This document shows, one piece after another, positions 1 to 7,237 of a stretch of 32,124 nt of DNA. Under the pieces are notes generated by a model. It saw nothing but the letters and a program-made list of their open reading frames with translations, was not told where the DNA came from and searched no databases. Within the stretch, counting starts at the first letter, position 1; the number at the start of each line of letters is the position of its first letter. The position numbers were made by a program, and so were the translations under genes. The stretch comes from Oscillospiraceae bacterium (lineage in GTDB: Bacteria > Bacillota > Clostridia > Oscillospirales > Oscillospiraceae), in assembly GCA_020866945.1 (NCBI GenBank), contig JAJBVW010000122.1, positions 1-32,124 of the forward strand, given 5' to 3'.

Positions 1-386
1 CGAGTAGAAATTTTCTCCATGGCGCGTTGACAACGGTAGAGGCCAAAGAGGTACGGCAGCGTCATTTCCAGCGCCGTTCCTACAATGTTCACCGCCAGCG
101 CTATCGGCAAAGGAAACACAAGCCCCGACGCAACATACAGCAGCTTCAGGTATATCACAACCACAACGCTCTTAATGGCATATAAGCCCATGAACACCAG
201 GGCCGCCAGCCAAAGATTCTCCGGGGTGAAGCTCAAGATGGTATCCCCCGTTACATTATTGCCCAACAGGTATAACGCGATGAGGAATATCAGCGCCGGA
301 GCTATGGAAATATCCGCCGCAATAACAACCCCACGGGACGCATTTTCCGGCAATAGCTGCTGAAAAAAGCGCTTAAACCGTTTCAT
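1..386 (-). CDS. VTT-domain (TVP38/TMEM64/DedA-like) membrane protein, 3' part cut by window edge
   Basis: This gene is absent from the ORF track because it runs off the left edge. Reading the minus strand from the ATG at 386 gives about 128 residues starting MKRFKRFFQQLLPENASRG. A basic N-terminus is followed by a hydrophobic helix, a short loop, a second helix, and then the segment VFPLPIALAVNIVGTALEMT. That segment matches the small-residue-rich, Gly-containing core of VTT/SNARE-associated (TVP38/DedA) proteins, which are polytopic inner-membrane proteins with a re-entrant loop. Members of this superfamily have been linked to lipid scrambling or transport, but the substrate cannot be read here. 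The start is supported by a GAAGGAGATG Shine-Dalgarno 5-6 bases upstream and a strong sigma-A promoter at 415-443. The C-terminal half lies outside the window. Confidence 0.75.
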   Translation of the reverse strand, partial: MKRFKRFFQQLLPENASRGVVIAADISIAPALIFLIALYLLGNNVTGDTILSFTPENLWLAALVFMGLYAIKSVVVVIYLKLLYVASGLVFPLPIALAVNIVGTALEMTLPYLFGLYRCQRAMEKIST

Positions 387-414
387 TGCCTACATCTCCT
401 TCTATGTCACACTT

Positions 415-443
415 ATTTTATTAAAAACGCCTTGGCCTGTCAA
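415..443 (-). promoter_or_regulatory. sigma-A promoter for the VTT-domain gene
   Basis: On the minus strand TTGACA (438-443) is followed after exactly 17 bases by TAAAAT (415-420). This is a near-consensus housekeeping promoter about 30 bases upstream of the ATG at 386. Confidence 0.75.
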
Positions 444-507
444 GACTATGCGGGTCAATTCTTAACCATACCGTTACAGGTTGATTCCAAATTGCTATGA
501 TTTTGTG

Positions 508-536
508 TTGCAAGAAAATCATAATTAGGATATAAT
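508..536 (+). promoter_or_regulatory. sigma-A promoter for the secreted beta-helix protein
   Basis: TTGCAA (508-513), a 17-base spacer and TATAAT (531-536) lie 37 bases upstream of the ATG at 574. The AGGAGGAACG ribosome-binding site sits between them. Vegetative expression is implied. Confidence 0.75.
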
Positions 537-573
537 GTTCCTTGTAATTTATTTATTAGGAGGAACGTAACGC

Positions 574-2877
574 ATGAAGAAATTCACCAAGCTCCTGTCC
601 CTGTGCCTGGCCGTCGCCATGCTCCTGGGGCTGAGCGTCACGGCCTTTGCCGCAGAGGACGACTGGGTCGATTATCAACAGTATGTCATCAGCTATGCTG
701 AGGCCGGCGCTCCCACGGAGGAGGACGCCGTTTCCATGACCGAAATCATTATGGCCTGCGAGGATATGGACGACATCGCCGCTGCCTCGGAGATCCAGGT
801 GTTCTTTGAAGTCCTGGGCGCGTTGGACTATGACGCATGGGTAGCGGCTGGTCAGCCCGAAGCCGGGGATATGGACAGCTCCGCCTCCGGCGAGGCATCT
901 GATGAGGTCGGGACCGCCGAGGCTGCTTCGGATGAGGCGTCCGGCGAAGCTTCTGACGAGGCATCCAGCGAAGCTTCCGGCGAAACCACTGCTCCCGCCT
1001 ATGGCGACCTGGAGGAGGAAGCCGGGGACAACGCTGTTGTCTCCTATCATGAGGACTATGTCACCTACGTCACCGACGGCGAGGAAGTGACAGTGGAAAT
1101 CGCTGAGGGGCAGACCGCTTATCTGACTGTAGACGGCGTGAACATTCCCATGGCTGTTGGCAACTATGACGGCACCGTGGCCATCGACGTAGTTGATCCT
1201 ATCTTTGAGTCTGAGGACTATCAGTCCAGCGACAAGGATGTTGACCTGACCACCGAGCTTGCGAGCGTTATCTACATCACCGAGGACGGCCTCCAGGAGA
1301 GCCAGTCCGTCCTCTCCGCTGCTGTGGACGGCGAGATCACCGACACCTCTGTCACCGGTGTGACCATCACCTCTGAGGACGTGGCCGCTCTGTCCGGCAT
1401 CCGCGCCGGCGGCAGCGCCACTGTGGAGGTTTCCGATGTCACCATCACCCTGTCCGGCGAGGGCGGCAACGACTTCATGGGCCAGGGCGCAGCCCTCTGC
1501 GCCACTGACGGCGCCACCCTGATTGCCACCAACGTGACCGCCACTGTTTCCGGCTATGTCCGGGGCTGCACCTTTGCAGGCGGTGAGTCCACCCTGATGG
1601 TTTATGATTCCACCTTCATCTGCGACGCCGGTGAGTATAACGCCGACGCCACCGTCTCCGGCGCTGCCATGAGCCAGCCCCCCGCGGGCCTGGGCGTTTA
1701 CGGCAACACCCGTCTGAACAACATGGTTCACAACGCCACCGAGTACTTTGAAAACTGCACCTTCATCAGCCGCAACTGGGGTTGCCTGGGTGTGGACGCC
1801 GTTGAGAACGGCACCCTGACCTGCGTTGACTGCTCCATCACCATCACCGAGAGCGGCTACGGCGCTTACTCCATCGGCGCCTGCGTGGACACCTTCACCG
1901 GCTGCACCTTTGACATCAACAACGGCGTCGTGGCCTTCGTGGCCGCAGACGGCACCGTTATCCTCAACGGCGGCACGGTTGCCAACTCCAACCGCTACGG
2001 CATCGTGACCCACCAGGCCATGGGCTACACCTCTGTGGTCAAGGTTCTGGGCGAAGGCACCGAGCTGAACTCCGCCTACTGCGCTATCATGGTCAAGGGC
2101 CGCTCCTCCGACATTGAGGTCGGCGACGGCGCTGTCCTGACCGCCTCTGAGACCGGCGTTCTGATTCAGGCTCAGGATAACGACGACACCGGCGCAGGCT
2201 CCGTCAACAACGAGGCCCTGGTCGCTGTCTCCATCCACGACACCGAGCTGGAAGGCGACGTGGTCATGAGCATGGCTCCTGCCGAGGGTAGCACCGCCAC
2301 CATGGCTGTGGCCCTGGATAACGCCACCATCACCGGCGCTGTCACCCTTTCCAACTCCACCCTGGCCATCGAGGACGGCAACATCTCCTTCGACAACATC
2401 CTGGACGTGGGCATGATTGAAAACGAGTACGGCCCCCGCGCCGACGAGACCTATCTGACCGTCACCCTGACCAACGGTGCTGTCTGGAACGTCACCGAGA
2501 CCAGCTACGTCTCTGAACTGACTGTGGACGAGACCTCCACTGTCAACGGCACTATCACCGAGGCCGACGGCTACTACATCGTGGAGCCAGCTGAGGCCGC
2601 CGCTTCTGATGAGGCCTCCGGCGAAGCTTCCACTGAGACCGCCGCCGCTGGGGACACCAGCGAGGAGGCTTATCAGGAGTATCTCCACACCTGGCTTCAG
2701 GCCGAGGACGAGGTCAACGAGACCATGACCGAGGACATCGTGGAAAACGAGTTCATGCCCCTGATTTACGCCGGGGATTACACCACCTTCCCCGCTGAAA
2801 TGCTCTGGGGCGATATGCTGGAAACCGGCAACCCCATGACCTACGATGAGTTCGTAGCCGCTGGCGGCGTGTATTAA
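574..2877 (+). CDS. Large secreted acidic protein with right-handed beta-helix-like core and duplicated terminal modules
   Basis: The 767-residue product begins with a clear Sec signal peptide (MKKFTKLLSLCLAVAMLLGL...AFAAED, cleavage near residue 27). Residues about 30-97 form a helical acidic module ending YDAWVAAG. Residues about 98-140 are a Ser/Glu/Ala linker with repeated ASDEASGEAS units. Residues about 150-670 are rich in Thr, Gly and Asn, with short repeating strand-turn stretches (for example GTVILNGGTVANSNRYGI) typical of pectate-lyase-like parallel beta-helices. A second Ser/Glu linker follows, and then a C-terminal module ending YDEFVAAG that resembles the N-terminal one. I see no LPXTG, SLH, LysM or choline-binding anchor, so it is probably released or held non-covalently. 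The catalytic activity is unknown; adhesin or glycan-interacting roles are guesses. It is flanked by its own strong promoter and a terminator, so it is probably monocistronic. The 710-residue antisense ORF is a codon-bias shadow. Confidence 0.85.
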   Translation: MKKFTKLLSLCLAVAMLLGLSVTAFAAEDDWVDYQQYVISYAEAGAPTEEDAVSMTEIIMACEDMDDIAAASEIQVFFEVLGALDYDAWVAAGQPEAGDMDSSASGEASDEVGTAEAASDEASGEASDEASSEASGETTAPAYGDLEEEAGDNAVVSYHEDYVTYVTDGEEVTVEIAEGQTAYLTVDGVNIPMAVGNYDGTVAIDVVDPIFESEDYQSSDKDVDLTTELASVIYITEDGLQESQSVLSAAVDGEITDTSVTGVTITSEDVAALSGIRAGGSATVEVSDVTITLSGEGGNDFMGQGAALCATDGATLIATNVTATVSGYVRGCTFAGGESTLMVYDSTFICDAGEYNADATVSGAAMSQPPAGLGVYGNTRLNNMVHNATEYFENCTFISRNWGCLGVDAVENGTLTCVDCSITITESGYGAYSIGACVDTFTGCTFDINNGVVAFVAADGTVILNGGTVANSNRYGIVTHQAMGYTSVVKVLGEGTELNSAYCAIMVKGRSSDIEVGDGAVLTASETGVLIQAQDNDDTGAGSVNNEALVAVSIHDTELEGDVVMSMAPAEGSTATMAVALDNATITGAVTLSNSTLAIEDGNISFDNILDVGMIENEYGPRADETYLTVTLTNGAVWNVTETSYVSELTVDETSTVNGTITEADGYYIVEPAEAAASDEASGEASTETAAAGDTSEEAYQEYLHTWLQAEDEVNETMTEDIVENEFMPLIYAGDYTTFPAEMLWGDMLETGNPMTYDEFVAAGGVY

Positions 2878-2900
2878 TTCTTACAAGCAAAAACAGCAGA

Positions 2901-2931
2901 ACAGACCCGGCTTCGGCTGGGTCTGTTTTTT
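2901..2931 (+). terminator. Rho-independent terminator after the secreted protein
   Basis: An 11-bp stem (ACAGACCCGGC / GCTGGGTCTGT, one G-U pair) is closed by a TTCG tetraloop and followed directly by a run of T. It lies 23 bases after the stop codon. Confidence 0.92.
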
Positions 2932-2933
2932 GC

Positions 2934-2962
2934 TTTCTTATTTCTCTCTGATAGGTTATAAT
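2934..2962 (+). promoter_or_regulatory. Probable promoter for the VanZ-family gene
   Basis: A perfect TATAAT (2957-2962) lies 32 bases before the ATG at 2995. The best -35 at 17-base spacing is the weak TTTCTT (2934-2939). It sits just after the preceding terminator, so a new transcript is expected here. Confidence 0.5.
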
Positions 2963-2994
2963 AGAGGTTGCTATTAAAATCAGGAGTGGCATAC

Positions 2995-3483
2995 ATGACA
3001 AATCGCAAGCTATGGCGGCTCATTTGGTGGATATATCTGGCGGCACTTATTGTGTTTGTGGTTATAAAATTCAATGGTTCCTTTGCAGAGCTTTCGGCAA
3101 GAATAGCGCGGGCCTCGCAGCCGGACAGCGTGAATTATAATCTGATACCTTTTCGGACGCTGTCTATACAGCTGAGACTTCTGAAGTCTCACTGGGCAGT
3201 TTATAATCTCCTGGGAAATTTTGTACCGTTCATCCCTTTCGGCTTTCTTCTTCCCATGGCATACTGCCGATTTGATTCGGCCGCAAAGGTCTTTGGAATC
3301 AGCATTTGCAGCATCGTATGCATTGAACTATTCCAGCTTGTTTCAAAACTTGGCTGCTTCGACGTAGACGACATCATAATGAACATGATTGGCATTATGT
3401 GCGGCTATCTTGTTTTCAAGCTGACCGCCAAAAAGAGAAAAGATGACCTGCCCCCTTCCCAATCTTCTCCACACGCGTTATAA
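2995..3483 (+). CDS. VanZ-family membrane protein
   Basis: The 162-residue product has the VanZ-like arrangement. An N-terminal membrane helix (LIWWIYLAALIVFVVIKF) is followed by VNYNLIPFRTL, the hallmark NLLGNFVPFIPFGFLLP helix, a third helix ending in IELFQL, and the DVDDIIMNMIGIMCGY helix. VanZ from the vancomycin cluster raises teicoplanin resistance by an unknown mechanism. Most chromosomal VanZ-like proteins are uncharacterised, and nothing here points to a resistance locus. I chose ATG 2995 because CAGGAGTG lies 8-9 bases upstream; the track's TTG start at 2968 has no such site and would overlap the promoter. It is followed 7 bases later by gluQ. Confidence 0.85.
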   Translation: MTNRKLWRLIWWIYLAALIVFVVIKFNGSFAELSARIARASQPDSVNYNLIPFRTLSIQLRLLKSHWAVYNLLGNFVPFIPFGFLLPMAYCRFDSAAKVFGISICSIVCIELFQLVSKLGCFDVDDIIMNMIGIMCGYLVFKLTAKKRKDDLPPSQSSPHAL

Positions 3484-3484
3484 T
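3456..3484 (+). promoter_or_regulatory. Candidate leaderless promoter for gluQ
   Basis: TTCCCA (3456-3461), a 17-base spacer and a perfect TATAAT (3479-3484) lie at the end of the VanZ gene. The -10 box ends 6 bases before the gluQ ATG, so transcription would start at or next to the A of the start codon. No Shine-Dalgarno is present. Confidence 0.45.
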
Positions 3485-3490
3485 AGAAAC

Positions 3491-4438
3491 ATGAACACAA
3501 CAGAGATAGGGCGATTTGCCCCAAGCCCTTCTGGGTATATGCACATAGGAAATCTGCTTTCTATGCTGCTGGCATGGCTGGACATCCGCGCTCTTGGGGG
3601 CCGGATGATATTCCGTATGGAGGATTTAGACCCAGCACGCTCTAAACCGGAATACGCCAAGGCTCTGGCGGATGACCTGCACTGGCTGGGTCTGGACTGG
3701 GACGAGGGCTGGCCGGATCCCGCCTACAGCCAGAGCCAGCGGACGGCTCTCTATCAGGAAGCGTTTCACACACTGGAGCAGCATAATCTTGTCTATCCCT
3801 GCTATTGCAGCCGGGCACAGCGTCTGGCTGCTTCTGCTCCTCATCCCGGCGAGGAACGCAAGGAGTCAGGTTGTCCATGCCAGTATCTGACCGCCGCGCA
3901 GCGGACGAAATTGGAATTATCTGGCCGCCGTCCTGCCTGGAAGATAAAGGTTCCTGACGAAATGACAACTGTAGCTGACGGACATTATGGCAGCTTTTCT
4001 CAAAATCTTAAACAGGATGTAGGCGATTTCATTCTCCGCCGGGCGGACGGAATCTTTGCCTATCAGCTGGCCGTCAGTGTGGACGATATGCTTATGTGCG
4101 TGACCCGCGTGGTGCGGGGCCATGACCTGCTCTCCTCTGCGCCCCGGCAGGCATGGCTCATCCGCACTCTGGGCGGCGTTCCCCCCGCCTACTGCCACGG
4201 GCCGCTGCAGGTGTCCCAAGGGAGGAAGCTCTCCAAGCGCCTCGGAAGCCTCAGCACGCAGGCCCTGCGTAAGACCTACACGCCGGAGACACTGACCGGC
4301 ATTCTGGCCTATTCCGCCGGGCTTCTGCCAAAACCGGAACCAATAGCGGCAAGAGAACTGGTCAGCCTCTTCTCATGGGACAAAGTTTTTCTACAGGACA
4401 TCCCCTTTGACCAGACATTCCTTGCCAATAAATTGTAA
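3491..4438 (+). CDS. gluQ: Glutamyl-Q tRNA(Asp) synthetase
   Basis: This 315-residue class I aminoacyl-tRNA synthetase-like protein lacks the anticodon-binding domain of GltX. In proteobacteria GluQ activates glutamate and attaches it to the queuosine base of tRNA(Asp) rather than to the 3' end. Visible motifs are IGRFAPSPSGYMHIGN (the HIGH-type signature, here HIGN), a CYC cluster plus later Cys/Tyr (CPCQY) consistent with the zinc site around residues 100-130, DVGDFILRRADGIFAYQLAV, and KLSKR (the KMSKS counterpart) near residue 260. The start at 3491 is the one that aligns with known GluQ N-termini. The track's earlier start adds residues that overlap VanZ. There is no Shine-Dalgarno, but a -10 box sits immediately upstream. 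Confidence 0.9.
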   Translation: MNTTEIGRFAPSPSGYMHIGNLLSMLLAWLDIRALGGRMIFRMEDLDPARSKPEYAKALADDLHWLGLDWDEGWPDPAYSQSQRTALYQEAFHTLEQHNLVYPCYCSRAQRLAASAPHPGEERKESGCPCQYLTAAQRTKLELSGRRPAWKIKVPDEMTTVADGHYGSFSQNLKQDVGDFILRRADGIFAYQLAVSVDDMLMCVTRVVRGHDLLSSAPRQAWLIRTLGGVPPAYCHGPLQVSQGRKLSKRLGSLSTQALRKTYTPETLTGILAYSAGLLPKPEPIAARELVSLFSWDKVFLQDIPFDQTFLANKL

Positions 4439-4486
4439 ATCGTCCCTGATTGATGCACAGGGAAAATGAAATAAGGAGATAGAAGC

Positions 4487-5104
4487 ATGAAGGTATTACT
4501 GATAAATGGCAGCCCCCATGGAAATGGCTGCACTGCCAGAGCCTTGCGCGAGGTAGCAGATACTCTTGAGCAGCAGGGCATTGAGACTTTGACCATCCAG
4601 GTAGGAAATCAAAGCATCCGGGGCTGTATCGCCTGCGGAAGCTGCGCCAAGACAGGCTGCTGTGTATTTGACGACGCCGTAAACGAAGCGGCAGCATTAT
4701 TTGCCCAGTGCGATGGTCTGGTGGTCGGTTCCCCGGTGTATTACGCCTCCGCAAACGGAACATTGGTCTCCTTCCTTGATCGGCTGTTCTATTCCACCGG
4801 CTTTGACAAAACTATGAAGGTAGGCGCGGCAGTTGTCTCCGCCCGTCGGGGCGGCTGCTCCTCCACCTTCGATGAGCTGAACAAATATTTTACCATCTCC
4901 GGTATGCCGGTGGCGTCCAGTCAATACTGGAACAGCGTCCACGGTTTCACGGCGGAGGATGTAGAAAAAGACCAGGAGGGCCTCCAGGTTATGCGTGCTC
5001 TTGGCCGCAACATGGCATTTCTCATAAAATCCATTGCGCTGGGCAGAGAAGCCTTTGGCCTACCGGAAACGGAAGTGCGTGTGGCAACCAATTTCATCCA
5101 ATAA
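4487..5104 (+). CDS. Flavodoxin-fold NAD(P)H-dependent FMN reductase family protein with Cys cluster
   Basis: This 205-residue flavodoxin-like protein has an N-terminal phosphate-binding loop GSPHGNGCTARAL, which binds FMN in NADPH-dependent FMN reductases and iron-sulfur flavoproteins. It also has the Cys-rich segment CIACGSCAKTGCCVFDD (residues about 46-62) and the flavin-contact motif GSPVYYASANGTLVSFLDRL. The Cys motif recalls Isf-type iron-sulfur flavoproteins. Many clostridial homologues with the same motif are simply annotated as flavodoxin family or NAD(P)H-dependent oxidoreductase, so the electron partners are unknown. TAAGGAG lies 7-8 bases before the ATG. The gene follows gluQ by 48 bases on the same strand and ends at a strong terminator, so both may share a transcript. 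Confidence 0.85.
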   Translation: MKVLLINGSPHGNGCTARALREVADTLEQQGIETLTIQVGNQSIRGCIACGSCAKTGCCVFDDAVNEAAALFAQCDGLVVGSPVYYASANGTLVSFLDRLFYSTGFDKTMKVGAAVVSARRGGCSSTFDELNKYFTISGMPVASSQYWNSVHGFTAEDVEKDQEGLQVMRALGRNMAFLIKSIALGREAFGLPETEVRVATNFIQ

Positions 5105-5124
5105 AACCGAATTATATACATTTT

Positions 5125-5164
5125 GCAAAGGCACGGCTCTGGAGGTCGTGCCTTTGCTTTTTTT
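5125..5164 (+). terminator. Rho-independent terminator after the FMN reductase gene
   Basis: An 11-bp perfect stem (GCAAAGGCACG / CGTGCCTTTGC) with an 11-base loop is followed by seven T. It lies just before the convergent sleL stop. The opposite strand lacks a T run, so it probably works for the plus strand only. Confidence 0.88.
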
Positions 5165-5166
5165 CG

Positions 5167-6438
5167 TTATATAACCTTTTCCACACTGAACATGGATTCC
5201 AAAACCAAAAAATTTGCACGGAACAGGTTATTCAGATTCCAGAAGCTGACCCCCGCCAGGCCGTATTCGCTGACTAACTCATACTTAGCCCGCAGGCTGC
5301 GGGCATCCTCGAACCAGACCTCATGCTGTGCGCCGCTCCCGTCGGTATAGAGGAAGAAGGGCGATTGAGCTGTCTCGTCAAATTGGATGGCAGCTCCCAT
5401 CTGTCCCGCAAGAGTGACGGCCCCTACGTTGGTCAGCGGCTTTGCTGCCGACCCCTGAACAAAGGGAAGCGTCCAGTCATAGCCATAATTTGGCAGCCCC
5501 AAAAGCACCTTCCCTGACGGCATGACGGATACCGCATAATCAAGCACCTGGCGTACCTTGTCGATAGGAGCCACCGCCATGGCCGGGCCATAGGTATAGC
5601 CCCACTCATAGGTCATCAGCACCACGTAATCCACGGTTTTGCCGTGGAAAGCATAGTCATGGGCTGTGTATAAAAGCCCCTGCTGACTGTCGGACAGTTT
5701 GGGGGCCAGGGCCGTCACCACGATATATCCCAGGGTGTGCAGCCGCTCGGTGAGCCGGGAAATAAACTGGTTATAGCTGTCCCGGTCAAACTGATAGATA
5801 TACTCGAAATCTATGTTGATGCCATACCAGCTGCCCTGGGATAGCTTTGCCTCCACATTGTTCAAAAAATCATCCTGCGCCGCCTGATCCGTCAGAATCG
5901 CGTGAGCAATATCGCTGGAGAAACCGCCCTGCGCTTTCAGGTTTGTAATGGTCAAAAGGTTGGCTGTCCGCTCCCCTTCAGATGTGCCAGTGTTCATATT
6001 AAAGGTCTGCGTGAGAGCGCCTGTCACGTCTGTTCGATAGGAAAACGGAGAGAGAAAGGTCAGATACGGAAGCTGAGCGGATAACGTGTCATCCGTCGCG
6101 TCGGTTATGTAGCCGTTTACGACGATTTCCCCTAAATCCTGCCCCACTGCCGGTATGACGATGCTTTGCCCTGGATAGATGCGGTTTGGGTCAATAGACG
6201 GATTGACAGCGATAATTCTCTGGACAGTGACGTCATAGCGTCGAGCAATGGAAAACAGAGTCTGCCCTCGCTGAACGACATGAATGCGCTGGCCCTGCGG
6301 GATAATGAGCGCCTGCCCCACCGCCAGCACTGACGGATCATCAAGCTGATTAGCATATATAATATCATCCAACGTCACAGAATACCGCCGGGCAATGTTA
6401 TAAAGTGTGTCACCACTTTTTACCACGTATATTTCCAA
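5167..6438 (-). CDS. sleL: Spore cortex-lytic N-acetylglucosaminidase, two LysM domains plus GH18 (SleL/YaaH type)
   Basis: The 423-residue protein has two N-terminal LysM repeats, about residues 1-47 (YVVKSGDTLYNIARRYSVT) and 51-97 (HVVQRGQTLFSIARRYDVT). A glycoside hydrolase 18 TIM barrel follows, with the catalytic strand INIDFEYI (acid Glu) around residue 210 and the YDWTLPF segment. This architecture matches SleL/YaaH, which cleaves muramic-delta-lactam-containing cortex fragments during spore germination and is coat-associated. It implies the organism sporulates. The start is TTG at 6438, the only codon that begins the first LysM properly, preceded by an AGGAAAGGA site. Upstream, CATAGAAT resembles a sigma-E -10 element, in line with mother-cell control of yaaH in Bacillus. 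The 3' end abuts the convergent terminator. Confidence 0.88.
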   Translation of the reverse strand: MEIYVVKSGDTLYNIARRYSVTLDDIIYANQLDDPSVLAVGQALIIPQGQRIHVVQRGQTLFSIARRYDVTVQRIIAVNPSIDPNRIYPGQSIVIPAVGQDLGEIVVNGYITDATDDTLSAQLPYLTFLSPFSYRTDVTGALTQTFNMNTGTSEGERTANLLTITNLKAQGGFSSDIAHAILTDQAAQDDFLNNVEAKLSQGSWYGINIDFEYIYQFDRDSYNQFISRLTERLHTLGYIVVTALAPKLSDSQQGLLYTAHDYAFHGKTVDYVVLMTYEWGYTYGPAMAVAPIDKVRQVLDYAVSVMPSGKVLLGLPNYGYDWTLPFVQGSAAKPLTNVGAVTLAGQMGAAIQFDETAQSPFFLYTDGSGAQHEVWFEDARSLRAKYELVSEYGLAGVSFWNLNNLFRANFLVLESMFSVEKVI

Positions 6439-6468
6439 TGAGATTCAATCCTTTCCTGGTGATACCCC

Positions 6469-6476
6469 ATTCTATG
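6469..6476 (-). promoter_or_regulatory. Sigma-E-like -10 element upstream of sleL
   Basis: The minus strand reads CATAGAAT, 7 of 8 matches to the sigma-E -10 consensus CATACAnT, 30 bases before the TTG start. A candidate -35 ATA lies 19 bases upstream, one base outside the usual 16-18. The assignment rests mainly on the known sigma-E control of yaaH. Confidence 0.35.
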
Positions 6477-6507
6477 CTATTGTTCGGAAGTTGCTTATTA
6501 TTCGGAT

Positions 6508-6555
6508 AAAAAACGAGCTGCGCCAGGATACATATACGGCACAGCTCGTTTTTTC
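6508..6555 (-). terminator. Rho-independent terminator after the DUF4364 gene
   Basis: The minus strand shows a 12-bp stem (ACGAGCTGTGCC / GGCGCAGCTCGT, one G-U pair) followed by six T, beginning next to the DUF4364 stop codon. The A run on the other side makes it potentially bidirectional. It separates DUF4364 from sleL. Confidence 0.88.
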
Positions 6556-7092
6556 TTACTCCGACTCGTCTTCAGATTCGAGGAATATCTCAATGATTCG
6601 GTTGTATATTTCCTCCGCTCTATCACGGAATTTGGACTCAATCCGCTGAGCCTGAGCCTCATCTGGAACAGCAAGCCGCATGGAGATAATTTCACCCATA
6701 CCGTCAGAGAGGCGCAGGCTGACAGTCTTTCCGCCGTTGGAGGCTGCCTCGGAGGCAGTTTCTATCATGCTGCTTCGGCTCATGGCGGCGGCCACCGGCG
6801 CAGTCAGTCGCTCCGCCTTGGCCCGCACGGAATAGGGCAGGCTGGAAGCCACAGTGTTCACGTTCCGACGGCCCTTTTCAGTGATTTCATATTTCCCGTC
6901 CGCGTCGGTGACGTGTCCCGTCTTTACAAGCTCCGCGAGGCAGTCCGTATAATCAAACCAGGTAAATCCCCCGTCCAGCAGCGTTAGGTCTGACAGCACC
7001 AGCGGCTCCACCGGGCCGGGCAGCTTTTCAAGGATGAATAGTATTAGTATTTTAATGTCCAGCTTATCCCGGATAAAACCCAGGTTCTCCAT
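6556..7092 (-). CDS. DUF4364 family protein (winged-helix-like, clostridial)
   Basis: The 178-residue product starts MENLGFIRDKLDIKILILFIL and matches my memory of the DUF4364 family, found almost only in Clostridia. The N-terminal half (about residues 5-85) reads like a winged helix of PadR/MarR type: KILILFILEKL, then a recognition-helix-like segment, then the wing YEITEKGRRNVN. The C-terminal half holds two strand-like segments (KTVSLRLSDGMGEIISMRLAV) and a helix. A transcription-related role is plausible but not shown. I chose ATG 7092, which has GGGAAGGGA 5-6 bases upstream. The track's ATG 7122 has no ribosome-binding site. It ends at a strong terminator and is divergent from the gene at 7238. 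Confidence 0.78.
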   Translation of the reverse strand: MENLGFIRDKLDIKILILFILEKLPGPVEPLVLSDLTLLDGGFTWFDYTDCLAELVKTGHVTDADGKYEITEKGRRNVNTVASSLPYSVRAKAERLTAPVAAAMSRSSMIETASEAASNGGKTVSLRLSDGMGEIISMRLAVPDEAQAQRIESKFRDRAEEIYNRIIEIFLESEDESE

Positions 7093-7193
7093 ATACGTTC
7101 CCTTCCCGCCTGTCTTTTTCATTTATCATACCACAAATTTCAATCCTCGTACAGGATAATTTCACATTCCGCCGCTCGGCGCATAGACTGTAG

Positions 7194-7214
7194 TGAACGC
7201 CGGGTTCACCCGGC
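7194..7214 (+). repeat. Two overlapping, mutually exclusive inverted repeats in the leader of the 7238 gene
   Basis: TGAAC-N5-GTTCA (7194-7208) and GCCGGG-TTCA-CCCGGC (7199-7214) share bases and cannot both fold. They end 9 bases before the GAGGAGG ribosome-binding site. Confidence 0.5.
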
Positions 7215-7237
7215 AAATACGAAGAGGAGGTATCATC

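Noticed and set aside
878-990. Possible DNA tandem-repeat element in the secreted gene
   Set aside because: The repetition is the coding sequence of the Ser/Glu linker (ASDEASGEAS units), with variable codons; it is a protein feature, not a mobile or regulatory repeat.
556-2688. 710-residue minus-strand ORF opposite the secreted protein
   Set aside because: It is a shadow of strong third-position GC bias and repetitive Thr/Gly codons. It has no ribosome-binding site and low-complexity Gly/Val/His composition; the plus-strand gene has signal peptide, promoter and terminator.
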